Shown here: piece after piece, positions 1 through 9,779 of the stretch
How positions within the stretch are numbered: the first letter of the stretch is position 1
Layout: each line of letters begins with the position of its first letter
Assembly: GCA_009697105.1 (NCBI GenBank)
Contig: SIAQ01000031.1
Coordinates: 1 to 45,475, forward strand
Direction of reading: 5' to 3'
DNA from: Gemmataceae bacterium
GTDB lineage: Bacteria > Planctomycetota > Planctomycetia > Gemmatales > Gemmataceae
Length of the DNA: 45,475 nt
The notes under the pieces: model-generated
What the model saw: only the letters and a program-made list of their open reading frames with translations
Database searches by the model: none
What the model was told of the DNA's origin: nothing
Made by a program: the position numbers and the translations under genes

Positions 1-61
1 ATTCTGTCAGCAAGCATCCTTGCCGCTCCGAGACCACCACCTTCGCCGCATTCCCTGGCAT
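1..61 (-). CDS. Probable IS630-like transposase, N-terminal end only (cut by window edge)
   Basis: Read leftwards from an ATG at 61-59, the sequence encodes about 20 residues starting MPGNAAKVVVSERQ, and it stays open to the window edge. An AAAGGAT ribosome-binding site lies about 7 bases upstream of the ATG. The opening resembles, from memory, the N-terminus of IS630-family transposases of planctomycetes. No catalytic domain or terminal inverted repeat can be seen, so the family call is an inference. If right, the window begins beside an insertion sequence. The alternative is an unrelated gene end on the plus strand, where frame 1 is open to 339 but recalls no known protein. Confidence 0.35.
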   Translation of the reverse strand, partial: MPGNAAKVVVSERQGCLLTE

Positions 62-428
62 GGCTTCATCCTTTAGAGGAATGGGCAAGCCAGGAAGAAC
101 AACCAAGACCTCGTTCCAGTGATAGGTTAATTGCGACGTGTAGCAGTAGGGTGGTCAAAATACGGCAGGCTGGAAAGCCTGCCCCACGGACCACCGATGA
201 ATTTCAACGTGGCCAAGGTGGTTATCCCAAAAGGTATGGCCGTCTTGACTCGAGTTCTGAAAACTCCCGCTTCACTCATCCTTTGTCGTCCGCTTCGCCA
301 GCCTCGCTTATCATCAGGAAACGGCAACACTTCCGATGAAGTGATTTCGCGCACGTGCCGATACTTTCTCTATCGCGTCCGTGCGTTTCATCGAGAACGT
401 CCTCAGCCGTCCAAGGTGGAGTTGGCGA
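62..428. repeat. Gene-free leader with a nested hairpin at 150-195
   Basis: No gene is supported here. The stretch holds a nested palindrome. The outer arms GGTGGTC (150-156) and GACCACC (189-195) enclose a tighter hairpin with arms GGCAGGCT (164-171) and AGCCTGCC (176-183). A diverged inverted relative lies at 23514-23590, where the adjoining word GTATTTTGAC is also shared in inverted orientation, so this is a dispersed element and not only a local terminator. The remaining bases up to the kinase gene show no clear promoter. Confidence 0.6.
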
Positions 429-1202
429 ATGATTAGCGAAGAAGTCGTTGCACCTGCACCCTCTGAAAACGAACAACTGCGTGAGCAACTGCTGCGTGCT
501 CAACGGCTCAGCAGCGTCGGGACGATCGCGTCCAGCGTCGCCCATGAGTTCAACAATATCCTCACGACGATTATCAACTACGCCAAGCTCGGCCAACGCC
601 CGGATTGCTCGGAGGCATCGCGTCAACAGGCCTTCGAGAAAATACTCAAAGGCAGCCATCGTGCCGCGAATATTATTTCGTCCATGCTTGGCTTCGCACG
701 CAACACCGCCACGCGCCGGGAGATGGCCGATATCATCGGACTCGTTGAGGAAGTGCTGCTGTTGGCCGAGAAGGATTTGGGGAAACATCAGATCAAGATC
801 GAAAAACGGTATCTACATCATCCGAAAGCGCCTGTGATTCGGGGCCAAATCGAACAGATACTGCTCAACCTCGTCATCAACGCGCGTCAGGCGATGCTCA
901 AGGGAGGCAAACTGACGATCGACGTGCGTGAAAACGCCAAGACCAACATGGCCGAGATCGCAGTCTGTGACACCGGTGTCGGCATCCCGCCGGACCAGCT
1001 CCGCCTGATCTTCGAGCCGTTCTACACAACCAAGACGCCCGACGCACAGGGCCACGGCGGCAGCGGTCTAGGGCTCAGCGTTTGCCGACAGATCATCGAA
1101 CAGCACCAGGGCCGGATCCGCGTCGAAAGCGTGGTCGGCAAAGGCTCGAAGTTCGTCGTCAAGCTGCCGCTTGAACTGATCAATGAGTCGCTCGAGGCGT
1201 GA
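429..1202 (+). CDS. Orphan soluble sensor histidine kinase
   Basis: A 257-residue two-component histidine kinase made of the catalytic core only. The dimerisation/phosphoacceptor helix has the H-box VAHEFNNILT with the phosphorylated His at residue 39. The HATPase domain follows, with N-box NLVINARQ (Asn 147 and 151), G1 DTGVGIP (from 181), F-box FEPFYTTK (195-202) and G2 GSGLGL (211-216). The H-box followed by FNN resembles NtrB-type kinases. There is no membrane segment, and only about 30 residues precede the core, so the input is cytoplasmic or arrives by protein contact. ATG 429 is chosen because GGTGGAG lies 8 bases upstream; a longer in-frame start at 381 has no such site. No response regulator is adjacent, so the partner is unknown. 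Confidence 0.85.
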   Translation: MISEEVVAPAPSENEQLREQLLRAQRLSSVGTIASSVAHEFNNILTTIINYAKLGQRPDCSEASRQQAFEKILKGSHRAANIISSMLGFARNTATRREMADIIGLVEEVLLLAEKDLGKHQIKIEKRYLHHPKAPVIRGQIEQILLNLVINARQAMLKGGKLTIDVRENAKTNMAEIAVCDTGVGIPPDQLRLIFEPFYTTKTPDAQGHGGSGLGLSVCRQIIEQHQGRIRVESVVGKGSKFVVKLPLELINESLEA

Positions 1203-1205
1203 ACC

Positions 1206-1293
1206 CCAAGCCCGCAGGCGACGAAGGAGCCTGCGGGGTTTGACCCGCGCAGAGTTTGACCCGCGCAGGCTCCTTCGTCGCCTGCGGGCTTGG
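1206..1293. repeat. Perfect 30-bp inverted repeat 3' of the kinase gene
   Basis: The arms 1206-1235 and 1264-1293 are exact reverse complements and begin three bases after the kinase stop codon. The loop holds a direct repeat of the word TTTGACCCGCGCAG. A half copy of the same family (CAAGCCCGCAGG, then GAGCCTGCGGGG) occurs at 13306-13342. A transcript could fold this into a strong hairpin, so it may end kinase transcription, but there is no U-tract. Confidence 0.85.
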
Positions 1294-1404
1294 TGCTCAC
1301 CTATCCCATCTCTCCTGCTCTCTTCTCCCTATCGAACCCGCCTCGACTGCTCTTGACAGATGCACGCAACGAATCTATATGGTGCGGCCTCTGAAAGCAC
1401 CAGT

Positions 1405-1437
1405 TCGCGCTCGCCGAATGCGAGCGGCTATACGAAA
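1405..1437. repeat. Half copy of the GTTTAGCC palindrome family
   Basis: This is the right-arm form of the family found complete at 3250-3336 and 41476-41551. It has the core CGCGCTCGCC, a short A/T-rich turn and GCGAGCGGCTA. No left arm is recognisable upstream. It lies just before the FlgI-like lipoprotein gene. Confidence 0.7.
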
Positions 1438-1453
1438 GAGAAGGGATCAGGCC

Positions 1454-3229
1454 ATGCTGCGAGGAATCGGCATACTAGGATTGCTGACCATCCTGCTCGC
1501 CGGTTGCGTCAGTCCGCAAGCGCGGATGCAGATGGCGGAGGAGGCGGAGAAGGAACGCGATCTCGACATTCGCACGGTCGGCGATGTGACCGAAGTCGGC
1601 AACGTCGCGCCACTGCAAATCTTCGGCGTCGGCCTCGTCACCAATCTTTCCGGATCAGGCCATTCGCCCCATGGCTTCTATCGCGACCTCATGCAACAGA
1701 TTCTACTCAAGCGCAGCGGCTCCAAGGACGGCTCGATCGTCAACGACGAAGCCAAGATCAGCGTACGCAAGACCCTTGACGATCCGAACAACTGCCTCGT
1801 CATCATCTCCGGTTTCATCCCCGGCGGCGCTCGCAAAGGCGAACGCTTCGATGTTGACGTCACCCTTCCCGCCGGCAGCAAGGCTTCTAGCCTCGTTGGC
1901 GGGCAGCTCCAGGTCTGCTGGCTTAAGGTCTACGAAAAGGCCGCCAACCTCAGTGACAAATACAACGGCTCCAATCGCGTTCTCGAAGGCCACATCCTCG
2001 GTCGCGCCCACGGACCGCTTATCGTTGGGTTCGGCAACAACGTCGATGTGCACGAACTCAAGCGAGCCCGCGTTTGGCATGGCGGCACGTCGCTCATCGA
2101 TAGGCCATATCACTTCATCATGAAGAACGACGACAAGTCGATCCGTATCGCCAACTCCGTCGCTAGCCGAATCAACTTCATGTACCAGGACGATCCCTCG
2201 CGGAAAAAGATTCACTCGGATTTCAATGACCAAGAGAATCAGATTCTCAACATGGGCAATATCGCCAATCAGCTTAATCAGAAAAACGACGCCAACGGCA
2301 TGAATGTGCACGAGATGGCCAAGCCGATGAGCAAGGACGTCATCAACGTCCGCGTGCCGCACGCCTATCGCCTGGATCACGAGCGTTTCGTACGTGTGTC
2401 GCGCTTTACGCCATTGCGTGACACCGACCCAAATCTCGTCCGCTATCGTCAGCGCTTGCAAAAAATGCTGCTCGACCCGCATGAAGCCCAGCGAGCGGCA
2501 ATGCGCCTCGAATCGCTCGGCCGAGCGTCGATCGCGGCCCTCAAAGCCGGTCTGGACAGCGACCATCCGTTCGTTCGCTATGTCAGTGCCGAATCGCTGG
2601 CCTACGTTGGCAGCACACTAGGCGTTGATACGCTGGCGGAGATCGCCCACAAGCATCCGATTTTCGGCGTCAGTGCGACGCTGGCACTCGCCAATCTGGG
2701 GGAAACGATCTGCCGCGATCGGCTTACCGAGATGCTCACCAACGACGAACCGTCGCTGCGTTGTGCCGCCTTCCACGCGCTGTCGAAACTCGATGAAACC
2801 GATCCGCGACTGGGCACGCTCAATCTCAACGATTCGTTCTGGATATCGCTCGTCCCGCAGGCGCCCAATCGCATGGTTTATTATGCAACCGGCACACGGC
2901 CTCAGCTCATGCTGTTTGGCAAAGGCATCACGTTGGCGGCGGAAACGCGCATGATGGTCGGTAAGGACTTCACCATTGCGCCGGCGGATGAACCCGATAA
3001 AATCGTCGTCAAACGGATCACCTTCCAGGGCGAACGAAAACGCGTTTCCTCGCGCAGACTGGATGAGACGTTAATCGCACTGGCGGAACTCGGCGCGACC
3101 TACGCCGACGCCGTCGAGTTCTTGCGCAAGGCAAGCGACTACCAACATTTCAACTGCCCGATCCTGCCGTGGACGATTACTGAGGTGCCGTTGGAATCGC
3201 TCGTGGAAGCGGGACGGAGTATGAAGTAG
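1454..3229 (+). CDS. FlgI-like lipoprotein with C-terminal HEAT repeats
   Basis: A 591-residue exported lipoprotein. The signal peptide ends in the lipobox LLAGC, with the lipidated Cys at residue 18. Residues of roughly 35-330 resemble the flagellar P-ring protein FlgI: the opening [19 protein letters not shown], then [23 protein letters not shown] and GPLIVG match the FlgI pattern. From about residue 400 the protein turns into HEAT-like helical repeats ([31 protein letters not shown]). ATG 1454 is chosen because it gives a proper signal peptide; the longer open frame from 1256 runs through repeat DNA. No flagellar gene is nearby, so a flagellar role is doubtful. A P-ring-like fold reused in the cell envelope is an inference. 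Confidence 0.75.
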   Translation: MLRGIGILGLLTILLAGCVSPQARMQMAEEAEKERDLDIRTVGDVTEVGNVAPLQIFGVGLVTNLSGSGHSPHGFYRDLMQQILLKRSGSKDGSIVNDEAKISVRKTLDDPNNCLVIISGFIPGGARKGERFDVDVTLPAGSKASSLVGGQLQVCWLKVYEKAANLSDKYNGSNRVLEGHILGRAHGPLIVGFGNNVDVHELKRARVWHGGTSLIDRPYHFIMKNDDKSIRIANSVASRINFMYQDDPSRKKIHSDFNDQENQILNMGNIANQLNQKNDANGMNVHEMAKPMSKDVINVRVPHAYRLDHERFVRVSRFTPLRDTDPNLVRYRQRLQKMLLDPHEAQRAAMRLESLGRASIAALKAGLDSDHPFVRYVSAESLAYVGSTLGVDTLAEIAHKHPIFGVSATLALANLGETICRDRLTEMLTNDEPSLRCAAFHALSKLDETDPRLGTLNLNDSFWISLVPQAPNRMVYYATGTRPQLMLFGKGITLAAETRMMVGKDFTIAPADEPDKIVVKRITFQGERKRVSSRRLDETLIALAELGATYADAVEFLRKASDYQHFNCPILPWTITEVPLESLVEAGRSMK

Positions 3230-3249
3230 GTCGTATTTTGACCAAGGAG

Positions 3250-3336
3250 GTTTAGCCGCTCGCTTTCGGCGAGCGCGAGCTATGCCTTGTTCTGGAGAAA
3301 AAACAGTCCGCGCTCGCCGAATGCGAGCGGCTAAAC
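3250..3336. repeat. GTTTAGCC-family inverted repeat upstream of smc
   Basis: The arms 3250-3277 and 3309-3336 are near-perfect reverse complements. Each arm is itself a small hairpin: CGCTCGC and GCGAGCG around a TTTCG-type turn. This is one of seven sites of the family in the window. It fills the gap between the lipoprotein gene and smc. Confidence 0.85.
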
Positions 3337-3371
3337 GAAATCGGGAAGAGTTTCCCCAACGGACCCCCGCA

Positions 3372-6300
3372 ATGCTTAAACGTCTCGAACTCGTCGGCTT
3401 CAAGAGCTTCGCCGACAAAACGGTGTTCGAGTTCGGCGACGGCGTCACCTGCATCGTCGGGCCGAACGGCTCGGGCAAGAGCAACATCGTTGATGCCGTC
3501 CGCTGGATTCTCGGCGAACAATCCGCAAAAAGTCTGCGCGGCGGCGAAATGGCCGACGTCATATTCAACGGATCATCCTCACGCCGCAGTCTCGGTCTCG
3601 CTGAAGTCACGATGACGTTCGACAACAGTAAAAAGCAACTCGCCACCGACGCCGAGATCGTCCAGCTCACGCGCCGCGTCTATCGCACCGGCGAAGGCGA
3701 ATACCTCATCAACGGTCAAATCGGCCGACTCAAAGACATTCGCGAAATGCTGCTCGGCAGCGGCCTGGGCAACGACGACCTCTGCATCATCGCTCAGGGC
3801 AAGGTCGATGTACTCCTCCAGGCGTCCAACAAGGATCGCCGCACGATCTTTGAGGAGGCTGCGGGCATCAGCCGATTCAAGGCCAAGAAACTCGAAACGC
3901 TCCGCAAGCTCGAGCGCGTCGATCAGAATTTGGCACGCGTCAAGGACATCATCGAAGAGGTCGAGAAGCAACTGCGCAGCGTCAAGTTGCAGGCATCGAA
4001 AGCGCAGCGTTATCAGGAATACACGAACCGGCTCAAAGAGCTACGGGTCACGCTCGGTTTGTCGGAGTATCGCGAACTGACGAGTAAACTCGACTCGGAG
4101 ACGCAGGCCCTCGATACGCTGAAAAACGAACTGGACCAACGTGCCGCCCGCGCCGGCGCCTGCGAGGCTGAGGCGGAACGCCTCGAAATGTGGCTCGCCG
4201 ATCTCGACGATCAGCTCCATGACGAGGAATCGGCGCTGGGCAAATTGCTGCAGGAAATCAAATCGGAAGAGACGACGATCCTGCACGAAATAACTCTGTC
4301 CGCCGATCTCGAAATCGAACTGCAAGAGACACGCAATCGCCTTATTCAGTTGACGGTTCATGTGCGCAGTTTAGCCAACACCGCGCGCAACGCCGAGGAC
4401 GCGCTGCGTGACGTTGTCAGGCAAACCGGCGAGCACCGCGACGTTTTACGCACGCAAGACGCATCGCTGCAAACAGCTACCGCGCGACTGAGCGAACTCA
4501 ACGAGCAGATCGCCACCGATAAGGCGTGCCACCTCGAAGAGATGCGTCGAGCCGCCCATTTGCAAAACGAGGCCGTCGCCAGCAAAGCGCAGGTGGACAA
4601 TCTTCGCCGTGAGCGCGATCGCTTGCGGCATCGCTCGGACATTGCCGCTGAGAGCCTGGCGTCAATTGATCTGGAGTTGCAAGCATTGCTCGACGCGGAA
4701 CGGACGCTGGTCGCTCGCTGGCACAATGCGCGCCATGTGTTCAACGAGCAGAAAACGGAACAACTTCGCATTCGCGAATTGCTGGATCGCACGCAAGAGC
4801 GCATCTCGCAGCTACGTCAGGAACGCAGCGGATTGGCGAGCCGCATTGAGGTTCTCGAAGGTCTGATCCGCAGCCACGAGGGCCTGGGCACGGGCGTGCG
4901 CGAAGTCATCGCATTGATCGAAAAGGCTGAGGATGCCGGGTGGCGAAGCGTCATCGGCATGATCGCCGACTTTCTCACGGTCAAACGGGAATATGCCCCG
5001 CTGATCGACCTCGCGCTGGGCGACTGGGCGCAGCGATTCGTCGTGCGTGACATGGAGTTGCTCAACAAGACGTTGGCGGCACGGTCAAATCCGCTGGCAG
5101 GCCGGGCGAGTTTTCTGCCGTTGAACGCGATCCCTCGACCGGGCGATACGCCGGCCAATCCGATCCTGGATGCCTTGCGTGCGAACCAGAAATTGCATGT
5201 CTCGATGGTCAGCCGATTGCGTGACGGAGAAACCGCGGAGCGTCCGCGTCTGGTAGCGCTGGCAGACCAACTGGTATCGTGCGAACATCCTGAACTCGCC
5301 GATCTGCCGTCGCAATTACTAGGTCGCACGCTAATCGTGCGCGACCTAGCCGCGGCTCGAACGATCGCGCCACATGCGCCCGGCTTTCGTCTCATCACAC
5401 TGCAAGGCGAGCTCCTCGAACCCGATGGTACGCTCACCGTCGGCATGCACCATGCCGAGACCGGCATCCTGTCGCGAAAAAGTGAGTTGCGCGAGTTGCA
5501 AGAACAACTTGTCGCCCTCGACGTGCGCATCAGCGACTCCCAGCACGACGTGCAAGCATTGCGTGACAAGGGCCACGCCATCGAAATCGCGATCAACGAG
5601 GCCCAGGAAAGCGTCACCGTTTTCAACGACCAGGTCAACGATCTGCGTTCGCGCATTCATCGCCACCAGGATCGTCGACAGGGCTTGCACGATGAAGTCA
5701 CCGTGAGCCGTGAGGAAATGCAGCGCATCGAAAACGAAGTGCAGACACTCGAAGAAACCTATCGTCGCTGTGAAACGCAAGCCGCCGAGGCCGAGGCGCT
5801 CGTGCAAACGCTGCATCTTCGGCTTCACCAAGCGGACGACGAAATCCGCACGCGCGATGCCGAACGCCAGCACGCTCAACTGGCCTTCACGCAGGCGAAG
5901 GTGGCGTGTGCCCAAGTCGAGGAACGCCTGCGTGGCCTGGAGACGCAGAATCAGCAGGCACAACGGGATTGGCACGATCGCAACACCGAACTCGCCCACA
6001 ACCAGCGCAATGTCAACACCCTTGGCACTCGTTTATCGGAAAGCCAGCGAGCCATGTTGCAAGCCTCGGCGAAGCTCGCGCATGCCTTCCTGACAAAGGA
6101 GCAAGCCCAGGCCCGCATCGCCGACATGACGCACCAGCGAGAGCAAAAACGTCAGGAGCGGGCACGCCTCACCCAACAAGCACAATGCTCGCGGACCGAA
6201 TGGCGTGCCCACCAGGAGAACGTGCACCAGCGCGATCTGCAAGCGTCGAACCTCCGCCATCAGCGTGACACACTGGTGCAACGGCTGCGTGAAGACTACC

Positions 6301-7052
6301 AGATCGAACTCGCCGAGTTGCTGCGCCAACCGCAACCACAGGCACCGGATGCGGAACCGTTTGTTCCGCAAACCGCCCAGGAGGAGATCGACGAACTCCG
6401 CAAGAAGCTGAGCCGACTTGGCGCCGTCAACATGGAAGCCCTGCAAGAACTCAACGAACTCGAATCGCGCTCGACCTCGTTGCAAGCCCAGTACAACGAT
6501 CTCATGGACGCCAAGAAGTCGCTCGAGGAAATCATCGGCAAGATCAACGTGGATAGCAAACGCCTGTTCGAGGAAACCTTTGTCGTCGTTCGCGCACACT
6601 TCCAGGAACTCTTTCGCAAACTGTTCGGCGGCGGCATGGCGGACATCGTGCTTGAAGATGAAAACGACGTGCTCGAATCGGGCATCGACATCATCGCCCG
6701 CCCGCCAGGCAAAGAGCTTCGCAGCATCTCGCTCATGTCCGGCGGCGAAAAAACCATGACCGCCGTCGCGCTTCTCCTGGCAATCTTCCGCAGCAAACCC
6801 AGTCCGTTCTGTTTGCTCGACGAGGTCGATGCCGCACTCGATGAGGCAAATATCGGCCGCTTCACCGCCGTTATCAAGGAATTCAGCTCGCTGTCGCAGT
6901 TCATCGTCGTCACGCACTCGAAGAAAACGATGTCCGCCGGCGATGTCCTGTACGGCATCACAATGCAAGAATCAGGCATCTCCAAACAGGTGACGATTCG
7001 GTTTGAGGATTGGATCGACGACTCGGCCCCTCTGCAGGCGCAGGCGTCTTGA
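3372..7052 (+). CDS. smc: Chromosome segregation ATPase SMC
   Basis: A 1226-residue structural-maintenance-of-chromosomes protein, slightly longer than the usual 1150-1200. SMC dimers entrap and organise DNA with ScpA/ScpB. The N-terminal head has Walker [10 protein letters not shown] (about 30-38). Long coiled coils flank a globular hinge at roughly 495-680, starting near [10 protein letters not shown]. The C-terminal head has the ABC signature LMSGGEKT (about 1121-1128) and Walker [13 protein letters not shown] (Asp 1150, Glu 1151), followed by a late His in VVTHSKKT. The conserved [12 protein letters not shown] precedes the last coil. ATG 3372 gives the canonical [17 protein letters not shown] opening; an upstream in-frame ATG at 3282 runs through the palindrome. 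No scpA or scpB is in the window. Confidence 0.97.
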   Translation: MLKRLELVGFKSFADKTVFEFGDGVTCIVGPNGSGKSNIVDAVRWILGEQSAKSLRGGEMADVIFNGSSSRRSLGLAEVTMTFDNSKKQLATDAEIVQLTRRVYRTGEGEYLINGQIGRLKDIREMLLGSGLGNDDLCIIAQGKVDVLLQASNKDRRTIFEEAAGISRFKAKKLETLRKLERVDQNLARVKDIIEEVEKQLRSVKLQASKAQRYQEYTNRLKELRVTLGLSEYRELTSKLDSETQALDTLKNELDQRAARAGACEAEAERLEMWLADLDDQLHDEESALGKLLQEIKSEETTILHEITLSADLEIELQETRNRLIQLTVHVRSLANTARNAEDALRDVVRQTGEHRDVLRTQDASLQTATARLSELNEQIATDKACHLEEMRRAAHLQNEAVASKAQVDNLRRERDRLRHRSDIAAESLASIDLELQALLDAERTLVARWHNARHVFNEQKTEQLRIRELLDRTQERISQLRQERSGLASRIEVLEGLIRSHEGLGTGVREVIALIEKAEDAGWRSVIGMIADFLTVKREYAPLIDLALGDWAQRFVVRDMELLNKTLAARSNPLAGRASFLPLNAIPRPGDTPANPILDALRANQKLHVSMVSRLRDGETAERPRLVALADQLVSCEHPELADLPSQLLGRTLIVRDLAAARTIAPHAPGFRLITLQGELLEPDGTLTVGMHHAETGILSRKSELRELQEQLVALDVRISDSQHDVQALRDKGHAIEIAINEAQESVTVFNDQVNDLRSRIHRHQDRRQGLHDEVTVSREEMQRIENEVQTLEETYRRCETQAAEAEALVQTLHLRLHQADDEIRTRDAERQHAQLAFTQAKVACAQVEERLRGLETQNQQAQRDWHDRNTELAHNQRNVNTLGTRLSESQRAMLQASAKLAHAFLTKEQAQARIADMTHQREQKRQERARLTQQAQCSRTEWRAHQENVHQRDLQASNLRHQRDTLVQRLREDYQIELAELLRQPQPQAPDAEPFVPQTAQEEIDELRKKLSRLGAVNMEALQELNELESRSTSLQAQYNDLMDAKKSLEEIIGKINVDSKRLFEETFVVVRAHFQELFRKLFGGGMADIVLEDENDVLESGIDIIARPPGKELRSISLMSGGEKTMTAVALLLAIFRSKPSPFCLLDEVDAALDEANIGRFTAVIKEFSSLSQFIVVTHSKKTMSAGDVLYGITMQESGISKQVTIRFEDWIDDSAPLQAQAS

Positions 7053-7061
7053 TAGAATTGT

Positions 7062-7260
7062 CATTGGTCATTGGTCATCAGTCCTAAGCAATTCGGGCGA
7101 AAGCGTCGATTTGTCACTAATCACCAATGACTAACACTACAGCGCCGCCTCTTGTAGCTGAATTCGTGAGAATTCGGATTCGTCGCAACCGAATTCTCAC
7201 GAATTCAGCTACAAGAGGCGCTGTAAAACTAATGACTAATGACAAAGGACAAAGGACGAA
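7062..7260. repeat. Composite palindrome between smc and larA
   Basis: An inner inverted repeat has arms 7138-7177 and 7189-7225, identical except for three extra bases (GCC) in the left arm. It is flanked on both sides by low-complexity words. On the left these are TCATTGGTCATTGGTCAT and, nearer the arm, CACCAATGACTAAC. On the right they are CTAATGACTAATGAC and then AAAGGACAAAGGAC. The last of these also supplies the ribosome-binding site of larA. A half copy of the inner core (CCGAATTC, 4 bases, GAATTCGG) recurs at 43193-43212. Confidence 0.85.
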
Positions 7261-7264
7261 AATA

Positions 7265-8539
7265 ATGCGTATCAAACTCGATTATGGCCGAACCGGACTT
7301 GAAGTTGACCTACCCGACAAGAACGTCGTCGGCCCGCTGGCGATTCGCGATACGGAGCCGTTGGCGAATCCGGAGCAAGCGATTCTGGATTCGCTGGAGA
7401 AGCCGATCGGTACGCCTCCGCTGGCGAAATTGGCGAAAGGCCGTAAGAGCGCGTGCATCCTCATCTGCGACATCACGCGGCCCGTACCGAACAAGCTGAT
7501 CCTACCGCCGATGTTGCGAATTCTTGAGGAGCAAGGCATCCCGCGCGATGAGATCATGATTCTCGTCGCTACCGGATTGCATCGTCCCAATCAAGGCAAC
7601 GAACTGGAGGAGATGGTCGGCCCGGAGATCGTCAAGCATTACCGCATCGAGAACCATTTCGGCAAGAAGCTCAGCGACCACGAGTTCCTCGGCGTGACAC
7701 CCAACGGCGTTCCCTCGTATATCGATAAGCGCTACGTCCACGCCGACTTGAAGATCACCACAGGCCTGATCGAACCGCACCTCATGGCGGGCTATTCGGG
7801 TGGGCGCAAAGTCATCTGCCCGGGCATCGCGGCTCTGGAGACCGTCAAGATTTGGCATGGCCCGAAATTTCTCGAACACCCGAAAGCGGACTGCGGCTCC
7901 GTCGAAGGCAATCCGGTCCATGAAGAGAACACCCGCATCGCCAAGATGGCGGGCTGCGATTTCATCGTCAACGTTTGCATCGACGGCTCACGCCGCATCC
8001 TTTGGGTCGGTGCTGGGCACATGGAACAGGCCTGGCATGAGGGCGTGCGTTTTGTCGAGAATGTCGTGCGTGTGCCGGTCAGTGAACCGATGGATGTCGT
8101 CGTCACAAGTTGCGCGGGCTATCCGCTCGATACGACATGGTATCAAGCGATCAAGGGCTTGCTCGGCGCGCTGCCGATCGTCAAGCAAGGCGGCACAATC
8201 GTGCTGGCGGCAAGCCTGACCGAAGGCGTCGGTTCGCCAGAGTTTCAGCACCTCATCGCCGACAACACCGACCTGTCGGCGTTCATCCAGCGCATCCTGG
8301 GCAAAGACTATTTCGTCATGGACCAATGGCAACTCGAAGAATTCGTCAAGGTCGCGAAACGCTGCAAGATCAAAGTAGTTACGCAGGGTCTCTCCGCCGA
8401 GACGCTGAAGAAGTGCCATGTCGAAGCATCACCGAGCGTCGAGCAAGCGGTGGCCGATTGCTTGAAGGAATACGGTCCGAACGCGAAGATTGCGGTGATC
8501 CCGAAGGGGCCGTATGTGCTGCCGTATGTGGGGGTGTGA
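7265..8539 (+). CDS. larA: LarA-family nickel-pincer racemase (lactate racemase-like)
   Basis: A 424-residue DUF2088/LarA-family enzyme. LarA racemises lactate, and relatives act on other 2-hydroxyacids, using a nickel-pincer nucleotide cofactor. The key residues of the Lactobacillus enzyme (His108, His174, Lys184, His200) are all found at a constant offset of two: His106 in GLHRPN, His172 and Lys182 in [13 protein letters not shown], and His198 in VKIWHG. The substrate cannot be told from sequence. ATG 7265 follows the purine-rich AAAGGACAAAGGACG; the longer open frame from 7127 is palindrome DNA. The cofactor genes larB, larC and larE are absent here, so they must lie elsewhere. Confidence 0.88.
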   Translation: MRIKLDYGRTGLEVDLPDKNVVGPLAIRDTEPLANPEQAILDSLEKPIGTPPLAKLAKGRKSACILICDITRPVPNKLILPPMLRILEEQGIPRDEIMILVATGLHRPNQGNELEEMVGPEIVKHYRIENHFGKKLSDHEFLGVTPNGVPSYIDKRYVHADLKITTGLIEPHLMAGYSGGRKVICPGIAALETVKIWHGPKFLEHPKADCGSVEGNPVHEENTRIAKMAGCDFIVNVCIDGSRRILWVGAGHMEQAWHEGVRFVENVVRVPVSEPMDVVVTSCAGYPLDTTWYQAIKGLLGALPIVKQGGTIVLAASLTEGVGSPEFQHLIADNTDLSAFIQRILGKDYFVMDQWQLEEFVKVAKRCKIKVVTQGLSAETLKKCHVEASPSVEQAVADCLKEYGPNAKIAVIPKGPYVLPYVGV

Positions 8540-8557
8540 GCGAGACCGAAGACATCA

Positions 8558-8613
8558 GAGCCGGAAGCGTGAGCGACGGTTCAAATTCACCCGTCGCTTG
8601 TGTTTCCGGCTTT
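8558..8613. repeat. Inverted repeat, GAGCCGGAAGCG family
   Basis: The arms 8558-8579 and 8591-8612 pair with a few mismatches around an 11-base loop, and begin about 20 bases after the larA stop. Better-preserved members with 24- and 26-bp perfect arms are at 23634-23693 and 27751-27822. Translated, this family gives the strings GSVSDG and SLTLPAR, which are often annotated as spurious protein ends. Confidence 0.8.
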
Positions 8614-8636
8614 GGGATTCCGTTTGAGAATACATC

Positions 8637-8665
8637 TTGATGACTTCGCAATTTGCGAAGATAAT
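8637..8665 (+). promoter_or_regulatory. higBA promoter with a 17-bp palindromic operator in the spacer
   Basis: The -35 box TTGATG (8637-8642) and -10 box GATAAT (8660-8665) are 17 bases apart. The spacer is occupied by the perfect palindrome CTTCGCAA-T-TTGCGAAG (8644-8660), whose last base is the first of the -10. This is the classical place for an autorepressing antitoxin to block RNA polymerase. The toxin ATG follows 35 bases later, with GAAGGA at 8685-8690. Binding by HigA is inferred from position. Confidence 0.7.
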
Positions 8666-8700
8666 GGTTTTGGATTTTCTTTCTGAAGGACAGCCACGTC

Positions 8701-9069
8701 ATGCACGTGATATCAAGAAAGAAACTTCGCGAGTTTTGGGAGAATCCAAAATACGCGAATTCCGAACCGGCTTTGTCCGCCTGGTATCAGGTTGTTGAGG
8801 ACGCAAGTTGGGATAGTTTCGCGGATGTAAGAAGGACCTACAATTCAGCGGACCAGGTTGGAAGCAAAACCGTGTTCAATGTCGGCGGAAACAAGTTCCG
8901 AATCGTCGCGTTCATTGATTACGAGGCTGCCAAGATCTTTGTTAGAGCCGTCCTGACGCACAAGGAATACGACACGGGAAATTGGACGAACGATGAGTTC
9001 GGAAACGACTGGAAGCCATTTCGAGAAATCGTCAAAGAGATTCAGAAACGAAAAGGAAAGCCGGAATGA
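8701..9069 (+). CDS. higB: HigB-family mRNA interferase toxin
   Basis: A 122-residue toxin of the HigB branch of the RelE/ParE fold. These toxins cut mRNA on the ribosome. Family hallmarks seen are the WYQVVEDASWDSFADVRRTY stretch, VFNVGGNKFRIVAFIDY in the central strands, and VLTHKEYDTGNW near the end, with the active-site His-Lys-Glu-Tyr region intact. The size is close to the roughly 100-residue family norm. It is first in its operon; its stop overlaps the antitoxin start as ATGA at 9066-9069, indicating coupled translation. Toxin-before-antitoxin order is typical of hig loci. Confidence 0.88.
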   Translation: MHVISRKKLREFWENPKYANSEPALSAWYQVVEDASWDSFADVRRTYNSADQVGSKTVFNVGGNKFRIVAFIDYEAAKIFVRAVLTHKEYDTGNWTNDEFGNDWKPFREIVKEIQKRKGKPE

Positions 9070-9488
9070 GAACTACCGCGACAAAAAGACGCACACACGA
9101 GGACAAGTATCTCGCCCTCGTCCAGCAATTCCCGCTGCGCCCATTGCGATCGTCGCACGAACTGGATAACGCGGTGGCGATGATCGACTCGCTGCTCGAC
9201 AGGCCGCTCGATGGCGACGAGCGCGATTATCTCGCGGTGCTGAGCGACCTGGTCGAGCGGTATGAATCAGTGCACGAAGAAATCAAACCGCAATCGGATT
9301 GCGTCATGTTGCGGCACTTGATCGAGGCGAAGGGTGTCCGGCAGGCCGACGTTGCGAAAGGGTGTCGCATTGCCGAATCGACCATCAGCGCGGTTTTGTC
9401 GGGGGCTCGCAAATTGAACCGCTGGCAAGTTGCGAAGCTAGCGAAATATTTTCATGTCCCAGCAACGGTCTTCTCGCTCGAAGAGTGA
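9066..9488 (+). CDS. higA: HigA-family antitoxin, helix-turn-helix
   Basis: A 140-residue antitoxin partner of the preceding HigB. The C-terminal half is a Cro/CI-type helix-turn-helix: QADVAKGCRIAESTISAVLS is the two-helix reader, followed by LNRWQVAKLAKYFHVPATVF. The N-terminal half (LDNAVAMIDSLLDRPLDGDERDYLAVLSDLVERYE) is a helical region common in HigA proteins with this domain order. It overlaps the toxin by four bases. It should neutralise HigB and repress the shared promoter through the palindrome at 8644-8660; that binding is inferred. Confidence 0.85.
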   Translation: MRTTATKRRTHEDKYLALVQQFPLRPLRSSHELDNAVAMIDSLLDRPLDGDERDYLAVLSDLVERYESVHEEIKPQSDCVMLRHLIEAKGVRQADVAKGCRIAESTISAVLSGARKLNRWQVAKLAKYFHVPATVFSLEE

Positions 9489-9515
9489 TGCCTTTCGGAT
9501 TCCGACATTCCACTT

Positions 9516-9779
9516 TCACTCCGCGACCATTGCGCAGAACCAGACGCGGCCGATGCCATGCATCGTCGTATCGAACTTCTTTTTCACTTTTCCGCGAAAG
9601 ATATCGAGCGTTTTCGGCGAGATGCCGAGTTCCTTGGCGATGTCCTCCTGTGTCATGCCCATGGCGATGCGTTCGGCCGTCTGGCGTTCGCGCGGGGTGA
9701 GGCTTTTGACCATGGCAACGGCGTCGGCGGGGTCCAACTGGAATACGTTGTTGATTTTCTTGGCAGGTTTCTTGGCCAT
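9516..9779 (-). CDS. Small LuxR/FixJ-type helix-turn-helix protein
   Basis: An 87-residue protein that is little more than a LuxR-type DNA-binding domain. It has the signature LTPRERQTAERIAMGMTQED followed by IAKELGISPKTLDIFRGKVKKKF. There is no receiver or ligand domain; the first 30 residues are Lys-rich and short. ATG 9779 is preferred over an upstream in-frame start at 9827 because GAAGGA lies about 9 bases before it. It converges with higA. A short palindrome, CGCGAC-ATCCG-GTCGCG (9820-9836), lies about 40 bases upstream and could be its own operator. Its targets are unknown. Confidence 0.8.
   Translation of the reverse strand: MAKKPAKKINNVFQLDPADAVAMVKSLTPRERQTAERIAMGMTQEDIAKELGISPKTLDIFRGKVKKKFDTTMHGIGRVWFCAMVAE

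Noticed and set aside
1..339. Frame 1 open from the window start to 339
   Set aside because: It runs through the hairpin at 150-195 and recalls no known protein; low-complexity Ser/Arg/Pro translation.
1703..2566. 287-codon minus-strand open frame
   Set aside because: Antisense shadow of the FlgI-like gene; no domain, no ribosome-binding site, and the plus-strand protein is clearly real.
6033..6968. 311-codon minus-strand open frame
   Set aside because: Antisense of the smc C-terminal head and coil.
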